Assembly (NCBI GenBank): GCA_947034885.2 | Contig: OX344749.2 | Span: forward strand, 51,923,682-51,987,681 | Origin: Thuidium tamariscinum | Lineage: Eukaryota; Streptophyta; Bryopsida; Hypnales; Thuidiaceae | Direction: 5' to 3' | DNA length: 64,000 nt | Shown here: in pieces, positions 1 through 11,877 of the stretch | How positions within the stretch are numbered: the stretch's first letter is position 1 | How the letters are laid out: the number at the start of each line of letters is the position of its first letter | Position numbers and translations under genes: made by a program | Notes under the pieces: model-generated | Database searches by the model: none | Told to the model about the DNA's origin: nothing | Seen by the model: only the letters and a program-made list of their open reading frames with translations

Positions 1-489
1 GCTGGGAGTGGGAGGAGTGGAGGACTGCGACACGGTGGGGGCGTGGGGCAGTTGGTAGTACGGCGGAGGGTACAGCCAAAACATTCGCGGCCTTCTTCGT
101 GGATGCTCCCGGCTCGTTAATGAGCAGCGTGGTTGAGCTTTTATGGGAAAGGCCGGGCAATAATTCTCCCGTCTCCTGTGATGAGGTAGTTGCCATTGCC
201 AGACTGCAGGCGGGTAGCAGTAGCAACTTAGTGTAGTACTTCCTGTTCTGTTGCCGAGGGATGCCGATCGGCGAGAATGGCGTTCTTGCTGGTTGTGGTT
301 TGAAGCGGCCCACATATGAAACCTGCAGTTTGGTGTGGAGGTTGGACAGGGGCATGTGGTTTGGGGTTTGAGGCTGCAGCGACGGAGATGATGCCCAGGG
401 GTTGCAACACGGGCAGGCGTGCAGCAGCAGCAAGCACGGCGATGGTGAGGAGCGAGCACCTCGTGCAGTCGAAGCTGTCGTCGACGTCG
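1..489 (+). promoter_or_regulatory. Upstream region and 5' leader of the receptor kinase gene
   Basis: GC-moderate sequence preceding the receptor kinase signal peptide. I see no convincing TATA box. An ATG at 316 is in frame with the kinase and no stop lies between it and the preferred start at 490. Translation could therefore begin 58 codons earlier, but those residues do not look like a signal peptide, so this stretch is more likely 5' UTR. The true transcription start cannot be read from the sequence. Confidence 0.4.
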
Positions 490-3400
490 ATGAGAGCCAT
501 GGAAGTGCTTCTCCTTCTGTTGAGTGCTGCATGCTTGAGCTGTGCACAAGGTGCTGCTGCTGCTTCATCTGAAACGAAAATCTTGCTGAATTTCAAGGCA
601 AGCATTAGTGATGGAGGTGGTGACCTTGCCCAGTGGTCGCCAGCCGACCTATCTCCCTGCAATTGGACTGGGGTGCGCTGTTCAGCAGGTGTGGTGACGG
701 AGCTCAGTCTCCAAGATATGAATGTCTCAGGCCTAGTGCCGATCGGCTTGGGTATGCAACTCCTCTTCCTCGCCACGGATTATTCTTGCTCACTAACATT
801 CTTTCGCTCCGTAACCTACAGCAGATTATTCACAAAATGAGGCCTGAAATTTGAGGTCAGCTCTATTCGAGACACTAATCTGTCATTGAGACTGGACTCG
901 AAACTCTAAAAAAGTCCTACATAATGTTGTTTGATAACACTTGCCGTGTGTGTGTACGTTTTCACTCCGAAGAATTAAATTAATTGTTTGGGGCTTGGTG
1001 AAACACCCTAGCTACAGTTGCTTGAGCAGCTGCGTTGTTAGTCTTGCTTCATAGCCTCTTTTTGGATACAGAATGTGGCTATTGACAGCCCCGGTCTACA
1101 TGCAACATGTGTTTAGATATGGCAAATTGGTCTCGTGAGTTTTGTAGATCTCTACGGGCACAGTGCGTAAAGTTTGAGAGGGAAATTTAGCCGTTCTTGC
1201 TGATTATTGTACGGCGTAATTATGCTCGAATGTGAATTTTACCTAGTAAGGACGCCGACGCCGAGGACTAAAAATGTGCTAATGAAAAGACTTCTACGGA
1301 AACCGTAGAAATAAAGAATTCTCCTATTCATCCAGGAATTTGATCATTTTGGGCCGACTTCTTTGGTCATCGTCTTCCCAGGGTTAAGGGTCGATAGACA
1401 AAGTGACGCTTGTAATGCATCTGCAATTGTTGGTCGAGACACACTCATAATCTTCACGCCAATATTACTTGGGACTCTATTAACTATCATATTAAATTCC
1501 GAGTTTTGATTTCTTGCGATGGTCTTCGTGTCGATGTTACACGTACTGTACACGTGTGTAGGCGTGGAGATTGAGAAACTAATTAATTGAAGTGAAGGGA
1601 CGGTTTTGCCTGATTGAGAAATTACATGTGATGTGTACTCAGGTGAACTGAAGAATTTAACGACACTAAACTTTGGAAATACGTCCCTGGAGGGTTCGAT
1701 GCCACCCGATCTCTTCAACTGCACGCAGCTCGTCTACCTCAATCTGAGCAACTCATACATGGAAGGCCTGATCCCGCAAGAAATAGCAGAGTTGAAGCTG
1801 CTGCAAACACTGGATCTCTCGTTTGCCGGGTTCACGGGACCCCTCCCAGCAGCATTGGGCGATCTCACAGCCCTCGAGGATTTGAACCTGTACGCGTCGA
1901 GTTTCGCGGGAGAACTGCCGCCCAGCCTGAGCAAGCTGCGAAATTTGAAGGAGGTGCATTTAGGCGTCGCCAACTTCACCCCTGCAGCTATTCCATCGTG
2001 GTTTGGGAACTTCACAAAACTCGAGGTGCTTGTTTTGAACACCATGAACTTCACTGCAAGCTCCATGCCGTCATGGTTGCAGTGGATGCCCAATTTGCGA
2101 CTACTGGATCTCTCGTTCTGCAATTTGGTGGGCAGCGTGCCTCCTTTCATGGGGCAGCTAAGCAACCTTGAGATGCTGTTTTTGAACCACAACCTCCTGC
2201 AAGGTGCTATGCCCGAGATCTTCAGCAACATGACCAAGCTCTGGAAACTTGACCTGTCGGAGAATCGATTCGAGGGCCGCATCCCGCGGTCGCTGACGGC
2301 CGCCAGCAATTTGGGTGTCGTTCAGCTGTTTTCGAATGGTTTTTCCGGTGAGCTCCCGTCCGATTTCGGACGCCTCACGGGCCTGCGTGAACTGGACGTT
2401 GCCATGAACAATTTGAGTGGAGTGATTCCCGTCTCCATGTCCAATCTGACCAATCTCAGCATTTTGCATTTGTATGAGAATCAATTTGAGGGGCAGATTC
2501 CGCCCGGGCTAGCGGACATCCCAAGCCTTACCGAGTTTGTTATCTTCTCGAATCGTTTCACTGGTGCGGTTCCTCAATCTCTCGGGTCCAATGGCGGTCT
2601 TGTCCGCTTTGACGTATCCACCAATTCCCTGTCTGGGTCAGTGCCCCCTCACCTTTGCAGCGGACAAGTCTTGAAAGAGCTCATGTTCTTTGATAACAAC
2701 TTCTCGGGTCCTCTTCCTGCAGTATACGGGCAATGCAAGAGCTTGACCAGAGTGCGATTTGAAAGCAACAGGATGTCAGGAGCTTTTCCGGAGAGTTTGT
2801 GGGGCCTGCCGTCGGTGAACAGAATTTCCATCCAGGACAATTTGTTGGAAGGCACGGTCCCCAGTAGCATTAAAGATGCAGTTTCCCTGGGCGACCTCTA
2901 CATTCAAAACAACAAGTTCTCGGGTCGTCTGCCCCGTGAACTCGGCGAACTCACATCACTACATAGGATCGACGCATCAGGCAACAATTTTGAAGGCGTT
3001 ATACCTGCCGAATTGAGTCAACTGTTTCAGCTGAACGTGCTGAATCTTGGTGGAAACCGACTCAACGGCCCTATTCCACCGCAACTGGGAAATTGTAGCC
3101 AGCTGAACGAGCTGAATCTTTCACGAAATGTGCTTGAGGGCGTTATCCCTGTGGAACTAGGTTTACTTGACGATCTCACGGTGCTGGACGTGTCGCACAA
3201 TCGACTGGAAGGGGAGCTGCCCGCTGTACTCGCAGGCCTCCGCCTCACGAACTTAGACGTATCGTACAATAATCTCTCTGGAGTCGTGCCGCCAGCTCTG
3301 CAACAAGTGGCCAACACTGCCGGCAATGAATACTTGTGTAGCTTCAACAAATGCCCCGGTGATGTTGTTCCAGCCCCACGCAGATCCAGTGACCGGAATT

Positions 3401-5285
3401 TTCTCGTCTGGGCAGTTGTGGGCACCTTCGCTGCGGCAGTGATCATATTTGTCTTTGGCTCGTGCTGCATCTGTAGAAGGTACAAGCTGTTTTCGCAACC
3501 ATGGAGTCGAAAGCATCATGGCTCTAGTGACTCGTGGCACATCACGTCCTTCCACAGGATGTTAATTCAGGAGGATGAGTTCTCGGACTTGAACGAGGAC
3601 GATGTGATCGGAATGGGGGCCTCTGGCAAAGTCTACAAGGTTGTTCTTGGGAATGGGCAGGCTGTAGCTGTGAAGAAACTCATAAACTTGAGCAAGGAAG
3701 AGTCTCCTTTCGATAGTGGCTTCAAAGCCGAGGTGAGCAATCGAAGCACCAATCTGGTTTGAAGGCAGACCCACATACTCAGATTTGAGGAGATTATTTG
3801 TATTTCACTAACCAAGCTTGGATTCAAGCCGCATGTTCAATTCAATTCTATTAACTCGTGACGTGAGTTATCATTCTGGCTGATCAATTTTTTGCTTTTC
3901 TTCGAATGCTGTGTAGGTCGAAACTTTGGGCAACATACGCCACAGGAATATTGTCAAGCTTCTGTGCTGCTGCTCTAAAGGTTATTCGAATCTGCTTGTC
4001 TACGAGTTCATGCCCAATGGCAGTCTGGGTGACATTTTGCATAGTTCGAAAGGAGGCTCTCTGGACTGGGCCATGCGTTTAAAGATTGCCCTTGGCACTG
4101 CGCAGGTACTGAGCATTAAATGGATGGTTATTAGGAATGTTAGTTGTCGTAGCTAGAACTTGTCGAGAATGCTGATGGGTGTCTCATCTACTTACTGTCA
4201 GTGTAAACCCCAGATTAGGAGGTATGCCACTTAACAACTGTAATGGCGCTGGTAGGTGAATTTTTGACCACGCAAATCCAAACTTCTCTTTTAAGTTCTG
4301 CATTTTATTGCATTGTCCTTCTATTTCGGAAAGCAAGTAACGGTGTAATGCAATTTGGATTGTGATTTGCAGGGGTTAGAGTATTTGCATCATGACTGTG
4401 ATCCACCAATCACACACAGGGATATTAAATCCAACAACATTCTGCTCGACTTGGACTACCAGGCTCACGTTGCAGACTTCGGCCTTGCTAAAGTGCTTGA
4501 ATATGCAACTGGTGATCTTGAATCCATGTCACATGTTGCTGGATCGCATGGGTACATTGCACCTGGTTAGTAATCTAAATCTTGTTTCACTTCTCATACT
4601 TGCTTTATCACTGACTGCAACAATACGAAATGCTTGGAAATCTCCACACGACTTAGATCCTCCAGTTGCCATACAATCGTATGCGTTATCAATATCACCT
4701 TCAATTTATACGAGTCATTTTGCTGTGAGACCTGGTAATCTTCGAATACTGCTCCAATTTTTCTTTGCTTTTTGGTTCGCCTGCTAGTAGCTGTCGTTTC
4801 AATTCCCATCTGCGATCGATATGTTGGTATACGCCTGCAGAGACAATTGAAACAAAGGCATACCTTCGTTCGGTTCAGTCCAAGGGGAATGCATGTGGGA
4901 GCTGGAGCTAGCGTTGATCGATGTGAGCTGATGGGGGTTTGTGCTTTTTTGACTCCCAGAGTATGCCTACACATTGAAAGTTGGTCAGAAAGGAGATATT
5001 TACAGCTTCGGGGTCGTCCTTCTTGAGCTCATTACTGGCAAGCAACCAACAGACCAGTCCTTCAGTGAGGGAGAGGACCTTGTAGAATGGGTCCACCAGG
5101 GACAGCAGAACGAAGAAGGCATGAACAAGATCCTGGACCCTCGTGTTGGATCGGCCCCTCCATACGCCATCAGCGCCTTCCTGAAAGTGGGACTTCTGTG
5201 TACAAGCAAAACGCCTGCGCAGCGCCCGTCCATGCGCGAGATCGTGAAAATGCTGAAGGAGGTGTCCCCCAACATCATGGACTGA
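490..5285 (+). CDS. HAESA-like LRR receptor kinase (LRR-RLK subfamily XI), 5 exons
   Basis: Spliced coding exons are 490-751, 1643-3732, 3917-4105, 4373-4565 and 4960-5285. They join in frame (3060 nt) to give 1019 aa. All introns are GT-AG. The protein has a signal peptide (residues 1-20), an LRR N-terminal cap with the [16 protein letters not shown] motif, roughly twenty LxxLxLxxN-type repeats, a transmembrane helix (about 674-697) and a Ser/Thr kinase. Kinase landmarks are the glycine loop GMGASGKV (744 on), Lys765, HRD with catalytic Asp864, DFG Asp882 and APE Glu912, so it is an RD kinase and looks catalytically intact. Kinase wording is closest to HAESA/HSL receptors, which bind secreted peptides at the plasma membrane; the ligand here is unknown. 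A second in-frame ATG three codons on (499) is equally possible as start. Four introns, three of them inside the kinase domain, is unusual if Arabidopsis HAESA is the comparison. Assignment to subfamily XI is firm, to HAESA itself less so. Confidence 0.93.
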
Positions 5286-5766
5286 GTTGGCCCGGCGCGG
5301 GGCATCGACAGGACTGCGCTTCCCAAGTTGTACGTCATGCAGGACAATCGTCCGGAGAAGGAGAATTCGAATGTATTAAAGGCCATCCGAGTCCCGAACT
5401 CGCAACAGTTCTGCCAGTGTAATTACTGTACCACTACTATGTACTACTGGTGTTGTGTGAACGATGTCATGGTGAGATTCTCGATGAACTCGTCGAATTG
5501 CCGGCTGTGCCCGAGGCTGGAGAAATCATACCAGAGCTCACCCAAGCGGCCACCTTTGACAGTAATTAGAGTATGGTAAAGTAGATCACCACACACCACC
5601 TTGACATAACTTAAGTAAACTCGACGCAATGGTACTGTGGACTCTCTTTGAGGGGAGGGAGGGGGGCCGGCGATATCAAGCTTGCTCCGTGCATTGAACT
5701 GGAGTGAATTGGCCCCCGAGTGCCGAAATGACCGCAAGTGCCTGCCTCTGTTTTGATTGGAGTGGA

Positions 5767-5772
5767 AATAAA
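5767..5772 (+). terminator. Possible polyadenylation signal of the receptor kinase gene
   Basis: An AATAAA hexamer lies about 480 bp after the stop codon, near where composition drops to repeat-like AT-rich DNA. Position is reasonable for a plant 3' end, but plant signals are loose and this is only a candidate. Confidence 0.3.
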
Positions 5773-5880
5773 TTATTTATGAAGCTTCAAAGAAAGTCGG
5801 CTGGTTCACATCAAGACGAGACTGAGCATTCATCAGGGACGTGAGGACGTCTCAGATAATCTTACAACCGGCCAATTTGA

Positions 5881-6312
5881 GACAATTGTGCAATATAATT
5901 GGTATATTTTGGTAAGCATACAGTACTCCGTATTTATCATTGCATCCTCACGGAATCCCAATCAAGCCTACCAAATTTCAGTTTCAGAAAAGCAAAAAGT
6001 TCATTCTTGGTGAATTTCTAAAGTTAATTTTGTGTATAGAAGGAATTGTTTAACTTCTTAAGAAGCTTGTTGAAGGGGAGAGGTGCATATGGATGTTCTC
6101 TACATATCTAATAAATCAAATTAAAAAAAACTCATCACCAATTGTTCTCATTTAAAATATGATGTAATACTATGTAATTTATCTTTAAAAATTCACTAAA
6201 AATGGGATTTTGCTTTTTTGAAACTAAAATTGGTATGCTTGATTGGATTTTGTAAAGATGCAATGATAATTATGCTTACCAAAATTTACCAACTATATTG
6301 CACATTGCACAA
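5881..6312. repeat. Foldback (MITE-like) element, imperfect arms of about 160 bp
   Basis: The sequence from about 5881 to 6045 reappears in reverse complement from about 6312 back to 6150. Shared blocks include TGCAATATAATTGGTA, TTTTGGTAAGCATA, ATCATTGCATC and CCAATCAAGC. The left arm keeps more C and G than the right, as if the arms decayed unequally. No coding capacity and no clear target duplication. Superfamily not assigned. Confidence 0.7.
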
Positions 6313-8074
6313 GTAAATGTGAAAAGCTAAAATTAGTTAGTTGTAAGATTATTGTATCTAATCTATGTTTGACGTTAAGGTTGTGGTTCATACTATTGAC
6401 TTGAATTGAGTAGTCCTCTTCAAATGAAAGTAGATGATGTTTTTTCAATTGTAAAGATTGAATTTTTTTCTTTTCCACTTCTTTAACATAGGCTTAGTAG
6501 AAACCTAATAGACCATGATGCTTTGAATTTCATAAAGACATATTTTGCTTATTCAATTGGTCTTGTGATCTACATTGTTGGACTTTAAAAATCTTGATTC
6601 ATCCCTATATAGTCTCATTCATTTCATACCTAGACCTTTGGAAAAGATACCATTACACATTTTGTCATAAACCTTACTTTTCATGATTACATTCAACAAA
6701 TTGAGATAGTATTGAATTTTATGACAATTGTAATTGCCCATTGTGCACTATTGTAACTTGTATCCAAGATGATCCAAAAGACCTTCACATGCAACTCATT
6801 TGCTTTATAGAGTGTGAACAATGTATGTATTAGCAATTACCAATGGCTTCAAACTTTCTTGTGGAGTATAGAACAAGTGCACCCTTGATTTATGATAACC
6901 TACACAAGATTACATTTTTTATCAATAAATTAAAAGTGAACCTATAAATATAATCATGTTACAAAGGAATATAGCTTTGACATGTCATCAAAAATGAATA
7001 TAGATTTCCACATTCCATTTTTTCAAGACGAATCTATTTGTAATTTTTATTTGACATAATTTATTGAATAAACTCTAATAATCTTATTAAAGATTGAAAT
7101 CTATACAAAGAACATAAAAAATGCAATTGTGATGAAAAATTGCATCTATATTTAGAAATTTGGATGGAAAAATGAACATATTCAATTTAATGTACTTGTA
7201 ATATTTTTATTTTAGGAATTTTCTATATACAAAATTGAATAGAAATTAGGCCAAAATTGCAATGATAGATTAGATTTTGGGATTCACTTACTATTGAAAA
7301 TGGTGTAGAAATAAAATTCAATATTTTTCATTATCATAATTTAAATCAATTATCAAAAGTAGTATTTTGAAAATTACAATCAAATTTGATGAAAGTGCAT
7401 TTTTTGGTGCATTTCTATTTTAAAGTGTAGGAGCTTTTAGGGACTAATTCTAAACCCCATTGGAAGAAATGAGCTACCACACCTTCTCTTTTCTAACTAA
7501 CCATAAGGACACACACATGTTTGGAAACATATTTTACACTTCCTATAAAGTAAATCTACCATTTATTGTACACTGCATAAAATTGCATAATCTACTTGAG
7601 TACTAGAATTAAGTTGAAATAACATTTTTTCCTACAACAATACAACCACATGCATGTTGTGTAATGTAAGAGCTACCAAAGCTTTTCTATTCAAAAAAAC
7701 AAAAAACTTTCTTGACAAGATTTACAATTACATTGAATTTATATAATCTAATAGTTTGATGTGATTATCTCCATTGACAATTTGCACTTGACATGCATTT
7801 AGTGTGCCAAATTTCAAGGAAATCTACCTCAAAATTTGTTTGGAAGAAGACTATGAAGTCTTTTTGTGTGTTGAATAGCATGCCTACTTTAGTTGTGTGA
7901 GCATCCTACTACATGAGGTTCAAATTCTAATATAAATTATGCATCTCTTAAAATTAATGTTTGGAATTTTGAAGGATGATGAATGAAATGTCCCAAAGGT
8001 TACCAAAAAAAATTTCATACATATTTATATAATATTTTAAGACTTTTATTGAAAAATTACTATAGATACCATTT
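6313..8074. other. AT-rich intergenic DNA without recognisable gene
   Basis: Very AT-rich, with no ORF resembling a protein and no repeat that I could pair. Probably old, decayed repeat DNA. Confidence 0.6.
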
Positions 8075-8077
8075 ATA

Positions 8078-8286
8078 CACTAGAAGAAAAACGCAGAAAT
8101 CCTTGTTTATTTCAACAAAACACATCAGGAAGATTGTGTTGAGATTGCGTTGCTAAAAACGTGGAAAAAACGCAGAAAAACACAAAAAACGCGTTTTTTT
8201 GTGTTTTTTCCGCGTTTTCAGCAACGCAGTCTCAACACAATCTTCCTGACGTGTTCTATTGAAATAAATAGGGATTTCTTCTAGTG
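8078..8286. mobile_element. CACTA-type foldback MITE with ATA target duplication
   Basis: A 209-bp element begins CACTAGAAGAAA and ends TTTCTTCTAGTG. It is flanked by ATA on both sides (8075-8077 and 8287-8289). CACTA/EnSpm transposons are known for CACTA ends and 3-bp target duplications. The interior is nearly all inverted repeat around a T-run at about 8196-8203, so a transcript would fold into a hairpin with arms of about 100 bp. It encodes nothing and would need transposase supplied in trans. Confidence 0.88.
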
Positions 8287-8289
8287 ATA

Positions 8290-9949
8290 GGTTTGAAATT
8301 CTAAAATATTAAAAATTATCAATAATTTAAAAGACTAAACAAGCAAAAATTGATGTGGCAATGAAAATGACAAGTATGAAGAGAAAGATTGAGAAAAGAC
8401 ACAATTACAATAAATATTGAATGTACTATGCCATTTTGCAACTAGATACAAATGAAATGTTTTGTATTTATTTTCAAAGATGAAGTTGTATGTCTCCTAC
8501 ATGTCATTAAATTTTTCAAATTTTGGACGAAAGTTTTGAAATTACTATCAATTATTTTTAGAAAAATGAAGGAAATTCATATCAAATATGGGATATATTC
8601 ATAAAATCTGAAATTTTAAGCACGGACAAAAATCATATTGTTTAATATCATGATATAAAAGAAAGTTATTGTGTCATTTTACAATTAGACCACAATGCCA
8701 ATTTGTTTTTAGTAAAGACTAACATGTTTTCTAAGCTAAGTGTTAAAACTCTGGAATCTTTCTATTTTATGACATTTGAATAATATAAAATTGCACATAA
8801 GGTTAATTCTACACACTTTCCAGTCACCTATTTCACCTCTTGACTATTCAAAAACCATGCACAAAGGACCATATTTTTTTTCTCTCCTCAATCAATTCCA
8901 TTTCCATATTCCTTTGCACTATTTATAGCACTTTTTGTAGGAGCAGTTTAAAAAGCCTAAGCAGTTTTTGAGCCTTAATCTTCCTATTAGGTCAGAGTCC
9001 TGATCAATATTCTATGCCTTGGTGGACAGGTGGAGATGTTCTCATCTTGGAAAATTAAATGAAGGAATTTGCCAATCTCATAGTGATGTGAAAACCGACC
9101 CTCACATTCCCTATGTTCCAATCAGATTTGATAAAAAAAAATAACTATGGCACCTAATGAAAATTAAAAAAATTATATTGTAGATGAAAAATGAAAAATG
9201 AATAATAACACCAATTCCTATCATTGTCAATAAAGCTTTGAGTATTTTCATTGAAGCCTCAATAAAGCATGGAAGACCTTGCTTAAAATTTTTTTTTTCT
9301 TGAAACTCATGGACAATTTCCATTGATAAAGGAAACAATATTTTGGTGGAGAATATTTAGTTTTCCTTTATTCAAGAATAACCAAAATCCAAAAGACCAT
9401 TTCCATAGCAAAGAAGATAACAATACTTAGAACCAAGGAAAAGCATTCCTAGCAAATCTATAAGGGTTAGAACTTCAAATTTTCAACTGCATTACTAAAC
9501 TTCGTCTTTTTTCTTTTCTTTTTCAAATTTTTGAATGGAATTCAAACCAATCAAGAGAATATAGACTCACAAAGCGAAAGGCCCAACACTAGAGATAACC
9601 TAGGGCTCATCAACCTAGTCATCCCATTGAAATATTCCAAACCTCATGAAATGAAATCATGAAAATTCTAAATCCAATTGACAAAAGGAAATTCAATGAA
9701 AAAAATGATTTTGTATAGATTGTAATGAAGCTAACCTCAACATATGGTAATTGAAGGCAAGGCATTGAGGTGAATTGGCCATTCCAGATGCATAAGAGGG
9801 TTTTTTAAGGTATTAAGAGACCGTTCTAGTCCTGTTCTCTAATCTACAAACCAATCATTGTTGGTCAAATTTAATAATAATAATAATAATATAATTCAAT
9901 TTCTAAAAAATTCAAATTTTTTTTTAATAAATATATGGAGAATGAATTC
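8290..9949. other. AT-rich intergenic DNA with decayed repeat fragments
   Basis: No gene found. A short stretch at about 9298-9350 is a decayed copy of sequence at about 49,640-49,690, sharing CATGGACAATTTCCATTG. A short AAT trinucleotide run sits at about 9871-9890. Confidence 0.5.
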
Positions 9950-10140
9950 ACTTCGATTCTAGTATATCCATAGGAAACATCTATCCAATATGAATTTTAC
10001 AATATGAGTGCAGATTAAAGACAAACTTCATGTGATGCGATTGTGTATTGTAGGGTGAAATTTAGGGGTGGTAGATAAAAATTTCTTTAAGAAAGTTGGG
10101 AGCATGTGCTATTTTTTCACTTCCAGAGGAGAAAAAACGA
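9950..10140 (+). repeat. Direct repeat, copy 1 (copy 2 at about 10,410-10,540)
   Basis: Blocks around TCCATAGGAAAC, CAATATGA, GTGAAATTTAG, GATAAAAATTTCT and AAAGTTGGGAGCA recur in the same order and strand about 450 bp downstream with substitutions. This indicates a local duplication upstream of the small gene at 11.9 kb. Confidence 0.6.
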
Positions 10141-10149
10141 CACTCAAAA

Positions 10150-10295
10150 TTCTCCAAGAATTTCAACTCCACCTTTTGATTACATTCCACCATCACATAA
10201 CACTTGGATATTTTCAAAGAAAACAGAGGGCTTCAAAAGTGTCGTGACAACCCATATTAGGGGTTGTCATGGCTCTTTGGGGAAACTGGTTTTAT
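10150..10295 (+). pseudogene. Decayed duplicate of the 5' region of the 11.9-kb gene
   Basis: This stretch aligns with about 11,020-11,140. Matching anchors are GAATTTCA, ATTCCACCA versus GTTCCACCA, ATTTTCAAAGAAA versus ATTCTCAGGGAAA, and GTCGTGACAACCC versus GCCGTGACAACCC. Nearly all differences are C in the GC-rich copy changed to T here, or G changed to A. I infer a silenced duplicate of an upstream or 5' UTR segment. Confidence 0.6.
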
Positions 10296-10554
10296 TAGGA
10301 AATGGGAAGTTGGTGAGATAAATCGCGAGTTGATGGAAACTAGTATAGGGTGGAAGAGCTGTGATATCCCTTTTGGTGCATCTAGCATCGAAAATCGAAC
10401 CCCAAAAATGAATTACTTGAATTTGGTAAATCTATAGGAAATTTGTAGTCAATATGAGTTTCTAAGCGTTGTGGGGTGAAATTTGGGAACGGAGGATAAA
10501 AGTTTCTCAAAAAAAGTTAGGAGCAAGTACAATTTCTTCCCTCATCTCCAACCA

Positions 10555-10990
10555 ACCTCAAGTTCGAGGGAGGGCTCCCTTCATTGGGGCCACTCAGGGC
10601 ATTGACGGACCAGATGGAAGGGCGGGTTGCTTGGGCTTGGCGGGCTTGGTTCATTTATTCAAATAATTCAGTAAATGATGACATGATACGATTTTGGGGA
10701 GCGCGTTAAATAATACCATCAAAACCCTCAAGGAAAACACTAAAATTTTTTATTTTTCGCATTTTTCATTTTTTTCAAATTCAGAATTCAGATATTGAAT
10801 GAGAGACCCAAAATTAGCTAGGGGGAGCCTTTATATACCAAAAAACCCAACACAAATATAAACCCCAAACCCTTGTCAACCCCTAGTAAAATGAGATTTA
10901 CCCTGCTGGACCCAAGCAACTTACCCTTGCATGTGGTCCGTCAATGCCTTGAAGGGCCCCGATGAAGGGAGCCCTTCCTGAAACTCGAGG
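10555..10990. repeat. Inverted repeat element upstream of the small gene
   Basis: The arm at about 10,555-10,650 is repeated in reverse complement at about 10,900-10,990. Shared blocks are AGGGCTCCCTTCAT, GGCATTGACGGACCA and GTTGCTTGGG. The spacer is AT-rich. A related but diverged element lies at 29.6-29.9 kb. The element abuts the presumed promoter of the gene at 11.9 kb. Confidence 0.75.
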
Positions 10991-10999
10991 CTGCCTGGT

Positions 11000-11875
11000 T
11001 GCTTGGGTTTCTTCACCAGGGAATTTCAGCTTCGCCTGGCGCTCACGTTCCACCACCGAACGACACGCCGGACATTCTCAGGGAAATCGGAAGTGCCGTG
11101 ACAACCCCTATTGTCATTGTCACGGACACTTCCTTTTCACTTCAGTTCAGGCGACGCATCGCTCCACTGTTTGGGCTTGGCGATCGGAACTTCACCGCCC
11201 TTCCGTGCCCAGTCTTCAATTCATTTGCTTTAGTTCTCTCACTTTCTCCAGCATCGTCTTCGTTTTCGCAGGTCAGTTGCCACGACTCTACCCCTTCTTC
11301 CCTCTCTTGCCTTGTTTGTTAAATTGTTTTAGGTCTCCGTTTCAGTCCCCATCATTTCCATGCTCTCTCCCTCTTTACTTTTCCTCCCACCCCAGGGTTT
11401 ATTAGTTTCTTCCACTCTCTCTTTTAGGCATTTCCCTTCCTCTCCCTCTCCCGTGCGACTTTACGCTTTTTGACCTAAATCCCAGGACTCCCGTGAATTG
11501 GATTATGATGCACTCAGCACCTGTGAAATCCCCCGATTAGACCAACATCTAGAAAATTCTCTGATGTTGCTCCGTTGCCAACTCCTCCCTCGTTCTCTCT
11601 AGGGCCTGTCAGTTAGGGGTTCCGTAACCCGCCGCAAGGGGCGGGAGGGCTGAGTCGGGTGGACTCAAATAGAAAAAGGGCATGTGTCACAACACTCGCA
11701 TGTGGGGACCTGAGAATCTTGTAAGAAGGCAAGCGGTTGTGCAACCCGTGAGTGTCTAGCCAACTCAATTTTGACGCGATCAGTGAGATGCATCAGTGAG
11801 AGTGAGCCTAGAAGAGCTTATGTTGTCGTTTGTCGTTGATTTCACATGTTGAAGTTGACTCCCTGGGTTATGCAG
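11000..11875 (+). promoter_or_regulatory. Promoter, 5' UTR exon and 5' UTR intron of the small membrane protein gene
   Basis: The pyrimidine-rich, GC-richer stretch up to 11,271 looks like a plant 5' UTR exon. It ends at a strong donor (CAG|GTCAGT, intron from 11,272). The intron would end at TATGCAG (11,875), two bases before the ATG at 11,878. A 5' UTR intron directly before the start codon is common in plants. The transcription start is not determined. Confidence 0.5.
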
Positions 11876-11877
11876 GT

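Noticed and set aside
228..776. 182-codon minus-strand ORF over the first exon of the receptor kinase
   Set aside because: Antisense shadow of exon 1 and its leader; no family resemblance.
10962..11405. 147-codon plus-strand ORF upstream of the small gene
   Set aside because: Runs across a likely splice donor in a pyrimidine-rich 5' UTR; its frame has no conserved motif.
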